A stretch of 64,000 bases of DNA from CANJIV01 sp046330225 (GCA_046330225.1 JAXLTD010000007.1:176880-240879), one strand, 5' to 3'; counted from the stretch's first letter, positions 54,677 through 63,792 are shown. Numbers and translations are program-made. The notes: generated from the sequence alone by a model not told the origin.

Positions 54677-56947
54677 CTACGCCGCGGCGGGCGGTGCTGC
54701 GGCCGTGGCGGCGGGCGCCTCGGGAGCGGCGTCGGCCGCTGCCGCGTCCTGCACCTCGGGTGGCTTGGCGCCCTCCTTGGCCCACGCCTCGTCGAACTCG
54801 ACCCGCCACTTGCCCTCCTCGCTCTGCTGGAGGGCGAGCTTGGCCCGGAACGAGCGCCCGCTGCGGCCCTTGAACCCGGTCACCTGCTTGGCGGTGCGGC
54901 CGGTCTGGATGAGCTCGCGAGCGACCGAGGCGGGCAGGGTCTTGCCCGCCTTGGCCTTCCAGATCACGAAGCCGCACCCCGGGTCCTCGCGGGACCAGCA
55001 CGAGTAGCCCTTGCGGTTCTCGACGATGTCGCGCCCGCAGACCGGGCAGGGCCCGAGGTTGGCGCGCGGGATCCGCACGTCCTTGAGCTTCGCGTCGAGC
55101 TCGGCCACGGTCTCGCCGGTGAACTTCACGATGCCGTCCATGAACGCATCCCGCGGCTCCGCGCCCGCCTCGATCAGGGCGAGCCGGTGCTCCCACTCGC
55201 CGGTGAGCCCGGGCGAGGTCAGCGGGTGCTCGCCGAGCAGGCGGATCACGTTGAGGCCCTTCTCGGTGCAGACCAGCGAGCGGCCGTCGCGCTCGACGTA
55301 GCCGACCGAGATCAGCCGCTCGATGATCGCGGCGCGCGTGGCCGGCGTCCCGATGCCGGACTCCTTCATCGCCTCGCGGGCCTCGTCGTCGTCGACGAGC
55401 TTTCCGGCGGTCTCCATGGCCCCGAGCAGGGATGCGTCGCTATAGCGCCGCGGCGGCTTGGTCTCCTTCTCGGCGCTCTCGATCTCCCGCGTCTGCACCT
55501 CCTCGCCGAGGGCGAGCCGCGGCAGGCGCTGCTCGCGGCCGGCGTCGTCCTCGTCAGCGGGACCCGCGGGCTTGGCGTCGGCGTCGGCCTCCTCGCCGTA
55601 GGCGGCCCGCCAGCCGGGGACCACGAGCACGCGGCCGCGGGTGCGGAAGACGTGCTCGGCGACGGTGGTCTCGACGCTCGTCTGCTCGAAGACGGCATCC
55701 GGGTGGAACACCGCGAGGAACCGCCTGGCCACGAGGTCGTAGACCTTCTTCTCGTCCTCGCCCCACTTCGCCGGATCGTGCTCGGCGCGCGTGGGGATGA
55801 TCGCGTGGTGGTCGGTGACCTTCGCGTCGTTGACGACCCGGGCGAGCGGCAGCACGTCGAGGCCGGCGACGTAGGCGGCCGCCTTCGCGTACTCGGGCCG
55901 CGCGCCCACGAGCTCGGCAGTCGGCTTGATGTCGGGAACCATGTCGCCGGTGATGAAGCGGGAGTTCGTGCGCGGGTACGTGAGCGCCGTGTGCTCTTCG
56001 TAGAGCTTCTGCGCGGCGGCCAGCGTCCGCCGGGCGCTGAACCCGTGGCGCGTGTTCGCCTCGCGCTGCAGCGACGTCAGGTCGTAGAGCAGCGGCGCCT
56101 TCTCGGTCCGCTCCTTCGTCTCGTGCTTGGTGATCTCGCCGTCGCGGCCGCGGCAGGCCTCCACGATCGCCGCCGCCTCGGCCGCCGTGGCAAGCCGCGG
56201 CTTCGCGCCGGCGTGGTACCGGCCCTCGTAGATGCGCTCGGGAGCGCCGTCGGCGGGCGGGGCGGCGAAGACGGCGTCGACGAGCCAGTACGGCTCGGGC
56301 ACGAACGCCTTGATCTCCTCCTCGCGCCGGGCGAGGATCGCCAGCGTCGGCGTCTGGACCCGGCCCAGGGACACGGCTCCGTCAAACGAGGAGCGCAGGC
56401 GGATCGTGGCCGCCCGGGTCGCGTTCATGCCGACGATCCAGTCGGCCTCGCTGCGGGAGCGCGCCGCCTGCTCGAGGTGGGCCAGCTCGGACCCCGGCCG
56501 CAGCTGCCCGAAGGCGTCGGCGATCGCCGTCTTGGTCATCGACTGCAGCCACAGCCGCTGCACCGGCTTCTTCACGCCGGCCTTCTCGTAGAGGTAGGCG
56601 AAGATGAGCTCGCCCTCGCGGCCCGCGTCACAGGCGTTGATCACGTCGCCGACGTCGTCGCGCTTGAGCTGGCGCGTCACGACCGACATCTGCTTCTTGG
56701 ACCGCTCGTCCCGGACGACGAGCTTGAAGCGGTCGGGGACGATCGGGAGATCGGCCATCCGCCACTTCTTCCACTTCGGGTCGTACTCCTCGGGGTCGGC
56801 GAGCTGCACGAGGTGGCCGACGGCCCAGGTCACCACGTGGTCGGGGCCTTCGAGGTAGCCCTCGTGCTTTTCGAAGCCGCCAGGAAGCACGCGGGCCAGG
56901 TCGCGGCCCACGGATGGCTTCTCGGCGATGACGAGGGTCTTGCCCAT
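54677..56947 (-). CDS. topB: DNA topoisomerase III
   Basis: A 756-residue type IA topoisomerase that decatenates and relaxes DNA. The Toprim domain begins KTLVIAEKPSVGRDLARVLP and includes INACDAGREGELIFAYLYEK (DxxGE region). The cleavage domain has the catalytic Tyr in HTALTYPRTNSRFI (Tyr324), with VTDHHAIIPTR and SDASLLGAMETAGKLVDDDE later. A C-terminal zinc-ribbon unit (CPVCGRDIVENRKGYSCW) is followed by an Ala/Pro tail. The start at 56947 matches the family N-terminus. A TACCCT box lies 10 nt upstream. Confidence 0.92.
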   Translation of the reverse strand: MGKTLVIAEKPSVGRDLARVLPGGFEKHEGYLEGPDHVVTWAVGHLVQLADPEEYDPKWKKWRMADLPIVPDRFKLVVRDERSKKQMSVVTRQLKRDDVGDVINACDAGREGELIFAYLYEKAGVKKPVQRLWLQSMTKTAIADAFGQLRPGSELAHLEQAARSRSEADWIVGMNATRAATIRLRSSFDGAVSLGRVQTPTLAILARREEEIKAFVPEPYWLVDAVFAAPPADGAPERIYEGRYHAGAKPRLATAAEAAAIVEACRGRDGEITKHETKERTEKAPLLYDLTSLQREANTRHGFSARRTLAAAQKLYEEHTALTYPRTNSRFITGDMVPDIKPTAELVGARPEYAKAAAYVAGLDVLPLARVVNDAKVTDHHAIIPTRAEHDPAKWGEDEKKVYDLVARRFLAVFHPDAVFEQTSVETTVAEHVFRTRGRVLVVPGWRAAYGEEADADAKPAGPADEDDAGREQRLPRLALGEEVQTREIESAEKETKPPRRYSDASLLGAMETAGKLVDDDEAREAMKESGIGTPATRAAIIERLISVGYVERDGRSLVCTEKGLNVIRLLGEHPLTSPGLTGEWEHRLALIEAGAEPRDAFMDGIVKFTGETVAELDAKLKDVRIPRANLGPCPVCGRDIVENRKGYSCWSREDPGCGFVIWKAKAGKTLPASVARELIQTGRTAKQVTGFKGRSGRSFRAKLALQQSEEGKWRVEFDEAWAKEGAKPPEVQDAAAADAAPEAPAATAAAPPAAA

Positions 56948-57026
56948 GCGGGGCAGCAGGGTAGCGCCGCGACGGCGCCGACCCCGCCGCGGCTCGACGG
57001 ACGGGCCGGTGTACCGTCCAGTCGCG

Positions 57027-58352
57027 ATGGACGCCCCCCGCACCCGCTACGCCCGCAGCGGCCGCCACCACATCGCCTACCAGGTCGTCGGCGACGGGCC
57101 GATCGACCTCCTGTACGTGCCGACCTGGATCTCCCAGGTCGAGCTCCTGTGGGAGGAGCCGCACCTGAACCGGTTCTTCAGCCGCCTGGCCTCCTTCACG
57201 CGCCTGATCCTCTTCGACCGGCGCGGGTCGGGCCTGTCGGACCCGATGGCGGGCGCGCCGACGCTCGAGGAGCAGATGGACGACGTCAACGCCGTCCTGG
57301 ACGCGACCGGCTCGTCGAGCGCCGCGCTCATGGCGATGCTCGAGGGCGGGCCGATGGCGATGCTGTTCGCGGCGAGCTTCCCGGAGCGCACACGGGCGCT
57401 GGCGCTCTACACCACCTTTGCCCGGTCGACGCGGTCCGACGACATCCCGTGGGGCGTGCCGGCTCCCGAGCGTGCCGCCCAGGTGGAGGAGTTCGTGGCG
57501 CAGTGGGGGGAGGGGTCGCGCCTGGCGCGGCTCTCGCCCCATGCCGCCGACGACGTGGCGATCGACACGTGGTACGCGAAGCTCGAGCGCCACTCAGCCA
57601 GCCCCGGCACGGCCCGGGCGATCATGCAGCTCGTGGGCGAGATGGACGTGCGGGCGGTGCTGCCCACGATCCGGGTGCCGACCCTGGTGATGCACCGGAC
57701 CGACGACCCGATGATGGATCCCCGTCACGCGACCTACCTCGCCGAGCGCATTCCTGGCGCCCGACTCGTGACGATGCCGCCGGGCGACACCCTCCCGATC
57801 ATCGACGGCGACATCCTCACCGACGAGATCGAGGAGTTCCTCACCGGCAGCCGGCCCTCGAAGGAGCCCGACCGGGTGCTCGCCACCGTGCTCTTCACCG
57901 ACATCGTCGACTCGACCGGGCACGCCGCCACGCTCGGGGACCAGCGCTGGCGCGACCTGCTCGAGCGCCACGACGCGATCACCCGCGGCGAGCTGGCCCG
58001 GTTCCGCGGGCGCGAGGTCAAGCACACCGGCGACGGCATCTTCGCGACGTTCGACGGCCCGGCCCGGGCGATTCGCTGTGCCGAGGCGATCTCGGACGCC
58101 GTGGCGAAGCTCGGCGTCGAGATCCGAGCCGGCCTGCACACCGGCGAGGTCGAGCTGCGCGACGACGACGTCGCCGGCGTCGCAGTGCACATCGGCGCCC
58201 GCGTGGCCGCCGAGGCCGGGGGCGGCGAGGTGCTCGTGTCGAGCACCGTGAAGGACCTCGTCGCCGGGTCGGGCATCGACTTCGCCGAGCGGGGCACGAC
58301 CGAGCTCAAGGGCGTGCCCGGCGAGTGGCGGATCTTCGCCGTCGACCGCTGA
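57027..58352 (+). CDS. adenylate/guanylate cyclase with inactive alpha/beta-hydrolase sensor domain
   Basis: A 441-residue fusion. Residues 1-275 are an alpha/beta hydrolase (YVPTWISQVELLW, LILFDRRGSGLSDP) whose nucleophile elbow reads AMLEGG, with Leu105 where Ser is expected, and whose usual His position reads PPGDTLP (Thr255), so it should be catalytically dead. Residues 283-441 are a class III cyclase domain: VLFTDIVDSTGHA (metal ligands D292 and its neighbour), KHTGDGIFATF (D336) and IRAGLHTGEVEL. The hydrolase fold probably binds a ligand that controls cyclic nucleotide production. A TACCGT box lies 9 nt before the ATG. Confidence 0.9.
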   Translation: MDAPRTRYARSGRHHIAYQVVGDGPIDLLYVPTWISQVELLWEEPHLNRFFSRLASFTRLILFDRRGSGLSDPMAGAPTLEEQMDDVNAVLDATGSSSAALMAMLEGGPMAMLFAASFPERTRALALYTTFARSTRSDDIPWGVPAPERAAQVEEFVAQWGEGSRLARLSPHAADDVAIDTWYAKLERHSASPGTARAIMQLVGEMDVRAVLPTIRVPTLVMHRTDDPMMDPRHATYLAERIPGARLVTMPPGDTLPIIDGDILTDEIEEFLTGSRPSKEPDRVLATVLFTDIVDSTGHAATLGDQRWRDLLERHDAITRGELARFRGREVKHTGDGIFATFDGPARAIRCAEAISDAVAKLGVEIRAGLHTGEVELRDDDVAGVAVHIGARVAAEAGGGEVLVSSTVKDLVAGSGIDFAERGTTELKGVPGEWRIFAVDR

Positions 58353-59501
58353 TCAGGGGGCGCAGCCGCCCGTCGACACCGGGCCCCGCGCGCCGGCGAG
58401 CACCCGCCGGACGACCGCATTGGGCACCCCGAATCCGCCTCGGCGGCCGCCGCCGGTCGTCGCGGCGAACACGGTGGCGACGACCTGCCCGCGCCCGTCG
58501 ACGAGCGGCCCGCCGGAGTTCCCGGGCCGCACGCGGCCCCGCAGCGAGGCGATCTCCCGGGTGACCGGCCCCTGCCCGTAGGCGTCCTGGGAGACGAATC
58601 GGCGCGTCTGCCCCAGCCGGCCCGGCTGGACGTCGAACGGCCCGTTCTCGGGGTAGCCGAGGATCGCCGCGGGCGTGCCCGCCGCCGGGTCGGGTGCCAG
58701 CGGCAGCGCGGGACGGCCGAGGCCGCCGACAGCGAGGATCGCCAGGTCGTTCGTCGGATCGAAGGCCACTGTCTGGGCGGGGAGGCGATCGCCCGAGCCG
58801 TCGCGCTGCACCGCCGTGTCGGACTCGCCGGCGACGACGTGCGCGTTCGTCACCACGAGGCCGGGGCGGACGACCCAGCCCGAGCCCTCGATCCCCAGCC
58901 CGCACGCCGTCCCCGTGATGCGGACGACGCTCCCGCGCGCCGCCTGCACCTGCGGGTCGCGCGCGATGCCCGGAGGCGGCGGGCCGACGTTCGCCTCGGG
59001 CCCGTCGACCCGGGGGAACGGGTCGAGGCGGTTCAGGGCGTTGAGGATCGGCCCGGAGGGCGGCAGGAGGTCGTTGAGCCGGTTGAGGATGGCCGAGCGC
59101 TGCGCCGCCCGGCGCACCCCCGGGACGTTCGGCGCGTTGAGCGCCGCCGCCCCGATGACCCAGGCGATCCCCAGGGCCACGCACGCGGTCAGCGCGGCGC
59201 CGAGGACGCCGTCGACGGCCGCGAGTCCGGGCAGGCGCAGGCTCCGGCGCAGCCGCACGGCGACCGCCTCGAACCCGGTGGCCAGGACGCCCCCGACGAT
59301 GACCGCGCCGCCGAGGGCGAGGAGCGGGGCGTACGGCGAGGCGCTCCCTTCGGGCAGCAGCAGCGGCGCCAGGCGTGCGCCGAGCACCGCCCCGGCCGCA
59401 AAGCCGACGAGCGACAGCGCGCCGATGACGAATCCCTGGCGATACCCCTGGATCGCCAGGAGCACGGTGAAGCCGACGATGATCCAGTCGATCGCAGTCA
59501 T
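58353..59501 (-). CDS. MarP-type membrane serine protease
   Basis: A 382-residue protease. Four transmembrane helices in residues 1-120 form a CvpA-like domain (MTAIDWIIVGFTVLLAIQGY). The periplasmic trypsin-like domain has the triad H221 (VVTNAHVVAG), D252 (PTNDLAILAV) and S329 (VRPGNSGGPLVD). Cys200 and Cys380 correspond to the disulfide that activates Mycobacterium tuberculosis MarP. In that organism MarP supports acid and oxidative-stress survival by cleaving a peptidoglycan hydrolase. The stop is directly adjacent to that of the convergent cyclase. Confidence 0.9.
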   Translation of the reverse strand: MTAIDWIIVGFTVLLAIQGYRQGFVIGALSLVGFAAGAVLGARLAPLLLPEGSASPYAPLLALGGAVIVGGVLATGFEAVAVRLRRSLRLPGLAAVDGVLGAALTACVALGIAWVIGAAALNAPNVPGVRRAAQRSAILNRLNDLLPPSGPILNALNRLDPFPRVDGPEANVGPPPPGIARDPQVQAARGSVVRITGTACGLGIEGSGWVVRPGLVVTNAHVVAGESDTAVQRDGSGDRLPAQTVAFDPTNDLAILAVGGLGRPALPLAPDPAAGTPAAILGYPENGPFDVQPGRLGQTRRFVSQDAYGQGPVTREIASLRGRVRPGNSGGPLVDGRGQVVATVFAATTGGGRRGGFGVPNAVVRRVLAGARGPVSTGGCAP

Positions 59502-59588
59502 GGCGGGGCCTGGCCGAGCCTAGATGGTGCCGTTCCCGGGCCCGCAGTGGCGCCGCCAGGCGCGGGATCGACTACATTGGCGCGCGCA

Positions 59589-61307
59589 GTGGCCGATCGC
59601 CGCAGAGAGCCTCCGTCGGCAACGACCCCGCGGCCTGCGTCCTTCGAGTCGGCCTCGGGACGTCGCCGACCGCCGTCGCGCTACGACCGACGTCAGCGCC
59701 TCTATCGGCGTGCCGTGCCGCTGCTCATCGTCGCGGGCCTGGCCTTCGTCGTCGGGGTGGTCGTGGGCGCCCTCCACACCCCGGGCGAGCAGAAGGTGGC
59801 CGACGCCTACGCCAAGGCCTGGGCGAAGGGCAACTACGCGGCGATGTACAAGCTCATCTCCGACGACGCGAAGCGCAGCGTCACGCCAGCGGCGTTCCGC
59901 GCTGCCTACCAGCGCTCGGCGGACACGGCGACCGCCACGTCGACATCGGTCGGGCAGGCCAAGGATCCCCAGGACGGCGCGGTCGCGGTCCCGGTGAAGA
60001 TGAAGACGCGGCTGTGGGGCGAGGTCGGCGGGACCGTGACCCTGCGGTTCCAGGGCAGCGGCGACAGCGCCAAGGTGGCCTGGACCCCGGCGCTCACCTT
60101 CCCGGGACTCGCCGAGGGCCAGTCGCTGACGCGGTCGACCGCGCTGGCGCCCCGCGCCCCGATCCTGGCCACCGACGGGCAGGCGCTGGCCAAGGGGCCC
60201 GGCCGGACCTCCGCCATCGGCGACGCCGCCTCCGAGATCGTCGGCACGCTCGGCCCCGCGCCGCCGGCGCGCCGGGCCCGGCTGTTCGCCCAGGGCTACC
60301 CGGCGGACGCCTCCGTCGGGCTCAACGGCCTCGAGCGCGTCTTCCAGTCCCAGCTGGCCGGCACGCCCGGCGGGACGCTCAAGGCGGGCGGCGCGATCGT
60401 CGCCCGGTCGCGGCCCCGGCCCGGGCGGGCCGTCCGCACGACGATCTCGCCGAAGCTCGAGACCGCCGCCGCCAACGCGCTCGCCAACCAGGACGGCGGC
60501 GTCGCGGTCCTCAAGCCGACCGGCGAGATCCTCGCCCTCTCCGGGCAGGCGTTCTCGGTCCTCCAGCCTCCCGGCTCGACGTTCAAGATCGTGACGACGA
60601 CCGCAGCGCTCGAGGAGAGAAAGGTCAAGCTCACGGACGAGTTCCCCGTCCAGACCTCGGCGAACATCGAAGGCTTCCTGCTCTCCAACGCCGGCGGAGA
60701 GGCGTGCGGCGGCACGTTCCTGAACTCCTTCGCCGAGTCGTGCAACTCCGTCTTCGCCCCGCTCGGGGTGAAGGTGGGCGGCGCCGGACTGGTGAAGTAC
60801 GCCGAGCGTTTCGGCTTCAACCGCAGCCCGGGCATCGACGGCGCCGAGACCCCTTCGATCCCGCGCACCTTCACCGGCGACCTGGACGTCGGCTCGTCCG
60901 CGATCGGCCAGGGCAAGGTGCAGGCCACCGCGCTCGAGATGGCGTCGATCGCCGCGACCGTGGCCACCGGCGGCCTGCGCTACCAGCCGCGGTTCGTGTC
61001 GAAGCCGACACCGAAGCCCACGCGGGTGATGAGCCGCCGCACCGCGAAGACCCTCACGAAGCTGATGACCGAGGTCGTCAAGGTCGGGACGGGCAAGAAC
61101 GCCCAGATCTCGGGCATCACCGTCGCGGGCAAGACCGGCACCGCCGAACTCGGCGGCAACCTGACCGACGACGCGTGGTTCACCTCGTTCGCGCCCGCGG
61201 AGCGGCCGAAGATCGTCGTCGCGGTGCTGCGCATCGAGGCCGGCGCCGGCGGCGACTTCGCCGCGCCGATCGCACGGCAGGTCCTGGTCGACGCGCTGCA
61301 GAAGTAG
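59589..61307 (+). CDS. class B penicillin-binding protein (D,D-transpeptidase)
   Basis: A 572-residue bitopic PBP: a basic cytoplasmic N-terminus, one membrane helix (AVPLLIVAGLAFVVGVVVGA), an NTF2/MecA-N-like domain (VADAYAKAWAKGNYAAMYKL), then the transpeptidase. Active-site motifs are PGSTFK (S330, K333), SCN (S384) and KTGTAE (K515). It crosslinks peptidoglycan; the MecA-N domain is shared with actinobacterial PbpA-like and PBP2a-like proteins. The GTG at 59589 has a TACATT box 10 nt before it; TTG 59577 is another possible start. It is divergent from the MarP protease. Confidence 0.9.
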   Translation: MADRRREPPSATTPRPASFESASGRRRPPSRYDRRQRLYRRAVPLLIVAGLAFVVGVVVGALHTPGEQKVADAYAKAWAKGNYAAMYKLISDDAKRSVTPAAFRAAYQRSADTATATSTSVGQAKDPQDGAVAVPVKMKTRLWGEVGGTVTLRFQGSGDSAKVAWTPALTFPGLAEGQSLTRSTALAPRAPILATDGQALAKGPGRTSAIGDAASEIVGTLGPAPPARRARLFAQGYPADASVGLNGLERVFQSQLAGTPGGTLKAGGAIVARSRPRPGRAVRTTISPKLETAAANALANQDGGVAVLKPTGEILALSGQAFSVLQPPGSTFKIVTTTAALEERKVKLTDEFPVQTSANIEGFLLSNAGGEACGGTFLNSFAESCNSVFAPLGVKVGGAGLVKYAERFGFNRSPGIDGAETPSIPRTFTGDLDVGSSAIGQGKVQATALEMASIAATVATGGLRYQPRFVSKPTPKPTRVMSRRTAKTLTKLMTEVVKVGTGKNAQISGITVAGKTGTAELGGNLTDDAWFTSFAPAERPKIVVAVLRIEAGAGGDFAAPIARQVLVDALQK

Positions 61308-61394
61308 CGGGCCGGGCCGCCGGGCCCGAGGCCGGGGCGGCGGCTGTGGGCGGGCTGCCGGCGAATGCGGGTCACCTTGGGAGGGCGCCCGGCG

Positions 61395-61450
61395 GCCCGG
61401 CGATTCCGGGCCGAGGCTGAGGTTCGGCCGGCCGGAGCGGCCGAATCGCG
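61395..61450. repeat. intergenic hairpin repeat, copy B
   Basis: TTCGGCCG (61423-61430) and CGGCCGAA (61438-61445) form a hairpin, preceded by GGGCCGAGGCTGAGG. The same hairpin and flank occur at 16.1 kb in reverse orientation. It lies in the 184-nt gap between the convergent PBP and lipoprotein genes. Confidence 0.5.
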
Positions 61451-61457
61451 CTCTCGC

Positions 61458-61477
61458 GTCCCGCCCCGCGGCGGGAC
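61458..61477. terminator. bidirectional terminator hairpin
   Basis: GTCCCGCC (61458-61465) pairs perfectly with GGCGGGAC (61470-61477) across a CCGC loop. It lies between the convergent PBP and lipoprotein genes, 14 nt from the lipoprotein stop, and could end transcription from both sides. Confidence 0.55.
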
Positions 61478-61491
61478 ACCGCACCGAGCTT

Positions 61492-62073
61492 CTAGATGTC
61501 GAGGTCCACGCGCGCCTCGCCCTGCGCCGAGCGGATCCGCAGCTCGAGCGGGCGGTTGTTCAGCGCGGTGAGGGGAAGCTTGAACAGCAGCAGCGAGCCT
61601 TGGACCACGCCGTTGGCGGGCGGGCTGTTCGGCGTCGGGATGAAGCCGTTGTCCGTGGCCGGCGGGCCGCCGCCGGGTGCGACGAGGCCGCCGCGGTAGG
61701 CCCACTGATTCGTCAGCGCCAGCGGGAGCGGCTCATACCGGTCGTCCTGCGTGTCGGTGATCTCGAAGGCGTTTGCGGCCACCTGCGGCTGCGACGACTG
61801 GTTCTGGACCCGGAGGAACACGGCGAACCAGACCTCGGTGTTCTTGATCGCCCGGTCCCTGAGGCCCACGCCCTCGAGGTACGCCCTGTCCTCGGTGTCG
61901 CGCGGGTTGAGCTGCCGCGAGATCTGCACCTGATAGCTCATCGGCCCGATGTCGAGGTAGGCGCCCTCCGTGAGGCCCACGGTCTTCGGCGACTGCTTGT
62001 TGCCGCAGGCCGAGACGCCCACGGCGAGGGCCAGCGTCAGAGCGGCGGCGAGGATGCGAAACGGTGCGGCCAC
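61492..62073 (-). CDS. lipoprotein of unknown function
   Basis: A 193-residue lipoprotein with the lipobox VSAC (Cys23) after a hydrophobic leader (FRILAAALTLALAVGV). The mature part has the beta-sandwich character of DUF4352-like proteins (VWFAVFLRVQNQSSQPQVAA, NAFEITDTQDDRYEPLPLAL). Such proteins sit on the outer face of the membrane; no specific role is known. The GTG at 62073 has a TATAGA box 12 nt upstream. It is followed in the same direction by nothing, since the PBP gene converges on it. Confidence 0.8.
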   Translation of the reverse strand: MAAPFRILAAALTLALAVGVSACGNKQSPKTVGLTEGAYLDIGPMSYQVQISRQLNPRDTEDRAYLEGVGLRDRAIKNTEVWFAVFLRVQNQSSQPQVAANAFEITDTQDDRYEPLPLALTNQWAYRGGLVAPGGGPPATDNGFIPTPNSPPANGVVQGSLLLFKLPLTALNNRPLELRIRSAQGEARVDLDI

Positions 62074-62086
62074 GGCGGCGGGCAGT

Positions 62087-62617
62087 CTATAGCGTCGGGC
62101 GGGGAGCGACGGTCACGGCCCGGGCACCCCCGGCGATGGTGGCCCGCGCGCCAGCCCCTTCGCCCTCCTCGAGGATCTGCCGCAGGCGGCGCAGCGACTT
62201 CTTCAGCTTGCGCCGATACCAGCCGCGCGCCCCGAACGACTCCATGATCCGGTCGGTGATCAGCGCGGGCACGATCTCGGTGACGACCTCGACGTCGGTC
62301 CCGCCGTGCGGGGCGTCGCGCAGCGTCCACACGGTCAGGAGCTTGAGCCGGTTGAACTTGCCCGAGCGGCCGGCCTCGACGATGCGGTGCGGCCGGTCGA
62401 ACTCGACCACCGTGACGTCGGCCCAGTTGAACCGGTTGAGCGGCGCGCGCACCTTGAACCTGACCCCGGCGCCCAAGCCGTAGGAGTCCTCCCGGGTCAG
62501 GTGCCAGTCGGTGAGGAAGTGATCGTTGAACTCCGCGTGGTTCGCGACGTCGGCGAGGTACTCGAAGACCTCGGCGCGCGGGCGCCCGACCACGATCGAC
62601 AGGCTGACCGGATTCAC
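62087..62617 (-). CDS. SRPBCC (START-like) family protein
   Basis: A 176-residue protein of the polyketide cyclase/START-like fold. The N-terminus MNPVSLSIVVGRPRAEVFEY (V-F-E-Y-L-A-D opening) and the later VTEIVPALITDRIMESF with a C-terminal amphipathic helix fit the family, which binds hydrophobic ligands. A basic stretch WYRRKLKKSLRRLRQIL precedes the end. The GTG start has TAGACT 7 nt upstream and no Shine-Dalgarno sequence. It may be cotranscribed into the lipoprotein gene 13 nt downstream, although that gene has its own -10 candidate. Confidence 0.88.
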   Translation of the reverse strand: MNPVSLSIVVGRPRAEVFEYLADVANHAEFNDHFLTDWHLTREDSYGLGAGVRFKVRAPLNRFNWADVTVVEFDRPHRIVEAGRSGKFNRLKLLTVWTLRDAPHGGTDVEVVTEIVPALITDRIMESFGARGWYRRKLKKSLRRLRQILEEGEGAGARATIAGGARAVTVAPRPTL

Positions 62618-62624
62618 GGCCGCC

Positions 62625-62630
62625 AGTCTA
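62625..62630 (-). promoter_or_regulatory. -10 box of a leaderless promoter for the SRPBCC gene
   Basis: TAGACT on the minus strand, 7 nt before the GTG at 62617, the same hexamer and nearly the same spacing as before the DUF59 gene at 7.5 kb. Confidence 0.55.
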
Positions 62631-62665
62631 TCCGGGCGAGGCCGGGCCGCGAACCGCGGGGACGA

Positions 62666-62926
62666 TCAGGCGGCGCGGATGGTCAGGCGCACGGTCTGGC
62701 CCTGCTCGCTGCTGCGCACGAGCTCGGAGTCGAGCGGCGTCTCGCGGCACACCGAGCGGCACAGCTCGCAGCGCTGGCGCCCATCGTCGTAGCGGTAAAG
62801 GTGCTCGCCGATGAGCGGCGTGCGGCGGCAGTCGTGGCAGCGCGGGCTGCCGGCCGAGCGCGACGAGATGCCCTTGCGGAGCAGCACGCGCTCGAACTCG
62901 GGGAAGGTGACGGGGAGGCGGCGCAT
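62666..62926 (-). CDS. small zinc-ribbon-like protein
   Basis: An 86-residue protein (MRRLPVTFPEFERVLLRKGI) with cysteines in RCHDCRRTPLIGEH and RCELCRSVCRETP, a C-x2-C plus C-x2-C arrangement that could bind one zinc. The C-terminus is SSEQGQTVRLTIRAA. No family is recognised. The frame stays open far upstream to 63199, but that part has random composition, and the ATG at 62926 is the first with protein-like sequence after it. Codon use is consistent with a real gene. It is divergent from the FHA gene. Confidence 0.6.
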   Translation of the reverse strand: MRRLPVTFPEFERVLLRKGISSRSAGSPRCHDCRRTPLIGEHLYRYDDGRQRCELCRSVCRETPLDSELVRSSEQGQTVRLTIRAA

Positions 62927-63176
62927 GGAGCCGGGGTTCGCCTCCGGACGGGCCGATCCTTCCCGCTGCACGGCGCGGCCCGCGGGCGGGAAGCCGACCC
63001 GCGACCGCGCTTCCCGGCCGGCCCGCGAGGGCCTCCGGAGGGCGGCGCTGACCGTCGCCGCGCCAACCCCGGGCACCCTGGCGCGGAGGGCGGGTTGGCG
63101 CATTGACACTCGCAGTATTCTTCCCGTGGGCAACGCCGCCGCCGCCGCGCGCCGGCACGAGTGAGAGGCAGAAACA

Positions 63177-63755
63177 ATGGCTTCGATCGAGACAGGCACG
63201 CTTCCAGGAATCGGGTCGTTTCGCTGTGCGTCTTGCGACTACGTCGTGGTGCTCGCCGCCGAGGACGAGCTGCCGCCGTGCCCCGCATGCGACGGGACGA
63301 CGTTCGTGCGGGCCTCGCTCTTCGAGACCCGCCGGGGTGCCGGCCAGCCGGGCCCCGACGCCGCGACCGAAGCGCCCGAGTGGCTCGCCGAGGTGCGCGC
63401 GGCGATCGCGACGCCGGGCGAGTACCTGGCCTTTGACGACGGCGGGGAGGTCGAGGTCGTCCCCCTCGCCGAGGAGTGGACGCGCATCGGCCGCAGCCTC
63501 GCCGCCGACATCCGCTTCGACGATCCGACCGTGTCGCGCCGCCACGCGCTCGTCGTGCGCCAGCCCGACGGCGTCCGCGTGCTCGACGACCGAAGCCTCA
63601 ACGGCGTCTTCGTGAACGGCGAGCGCGTCGAGTGGAGCCCGCTGCGCGACGGGGACGAAATCGTGCTCGGCTGCCACTGCCTGCGCTACCTGCACGTCGA
63701 GACCGTCGCCGCCTCCTCGGCCGCGAGCGACGCGCCCGGCGAGCCGGTCGCCTGA
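63177..63755 (+). CDS. FHA domain protein with N-terminal zinc ribbon
   Basis: A 192-residue cytoplasmic protein. Residues 17-45 hold a zinc ribbon (RCASCDYVV and CPACDGTTF). Residues 95-175 are a forkhead-associated domain that binds phosphothreonine: TRIGRSLAADIRFDDPTVSR, RHALVVRQ, DDRSLNGVFVNG. The ATG follows GAGAGGCAG about 8 nt upstream. It is followed by a hairpin and then a ParA gene with its own promoter, so the two are neighbours rather than one operon. A partner Ser/Thr kinase is not in the window. Confidence 0.9.
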   Translation: MASIETGTLPGIGSFRCASCDYVVVLAAEDELPPCPACDGTTFVRASLFETRRGAGQPGPDAATEAPEWLAEVRAAIATPGEYLAFDDGGEVEVVPLAEEWTRIGRSLAADIRFDDPTVSRRHALVVRQPDGVRVLDDRSLNGVFVNGERVEWSPLRDGDEIVLGCHCLRYLHVETVAASSAASDAPGEPVA

Positions 63756-63760
63756 CCCCG

Positions 63761-63779
63761 CCCCGGCGTCTCGCCGGGG
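63761..63779 (+). terminator. hairpin after the FHA gene
   Basis: CCCCGGCG (63761-63768) and CGCCGGGG (63772-63779) form a perfect 8-bp stem with a TCT loop, 5 nt past the FHA stop and before the parA -10 box. Confidence 0.65.
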
Positions 63780-63792
63780 CCCTCCGGCCTCT

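Noticed and set aside
54596..58564. Open frame antisense to topoisomerase III and running into the cyclase
   Set aside because: No motifs, and both overlapped genes have convincing translations in their own frames.
62927..63176. N-terminal extension of the zinc-ribbon protein to 63199
   Set aside because: The extension has random Arg/Ala/Pro-rich composition and overlaps the start of the divergent FHA gene; the ATG at 62926 gives the coherent protein.
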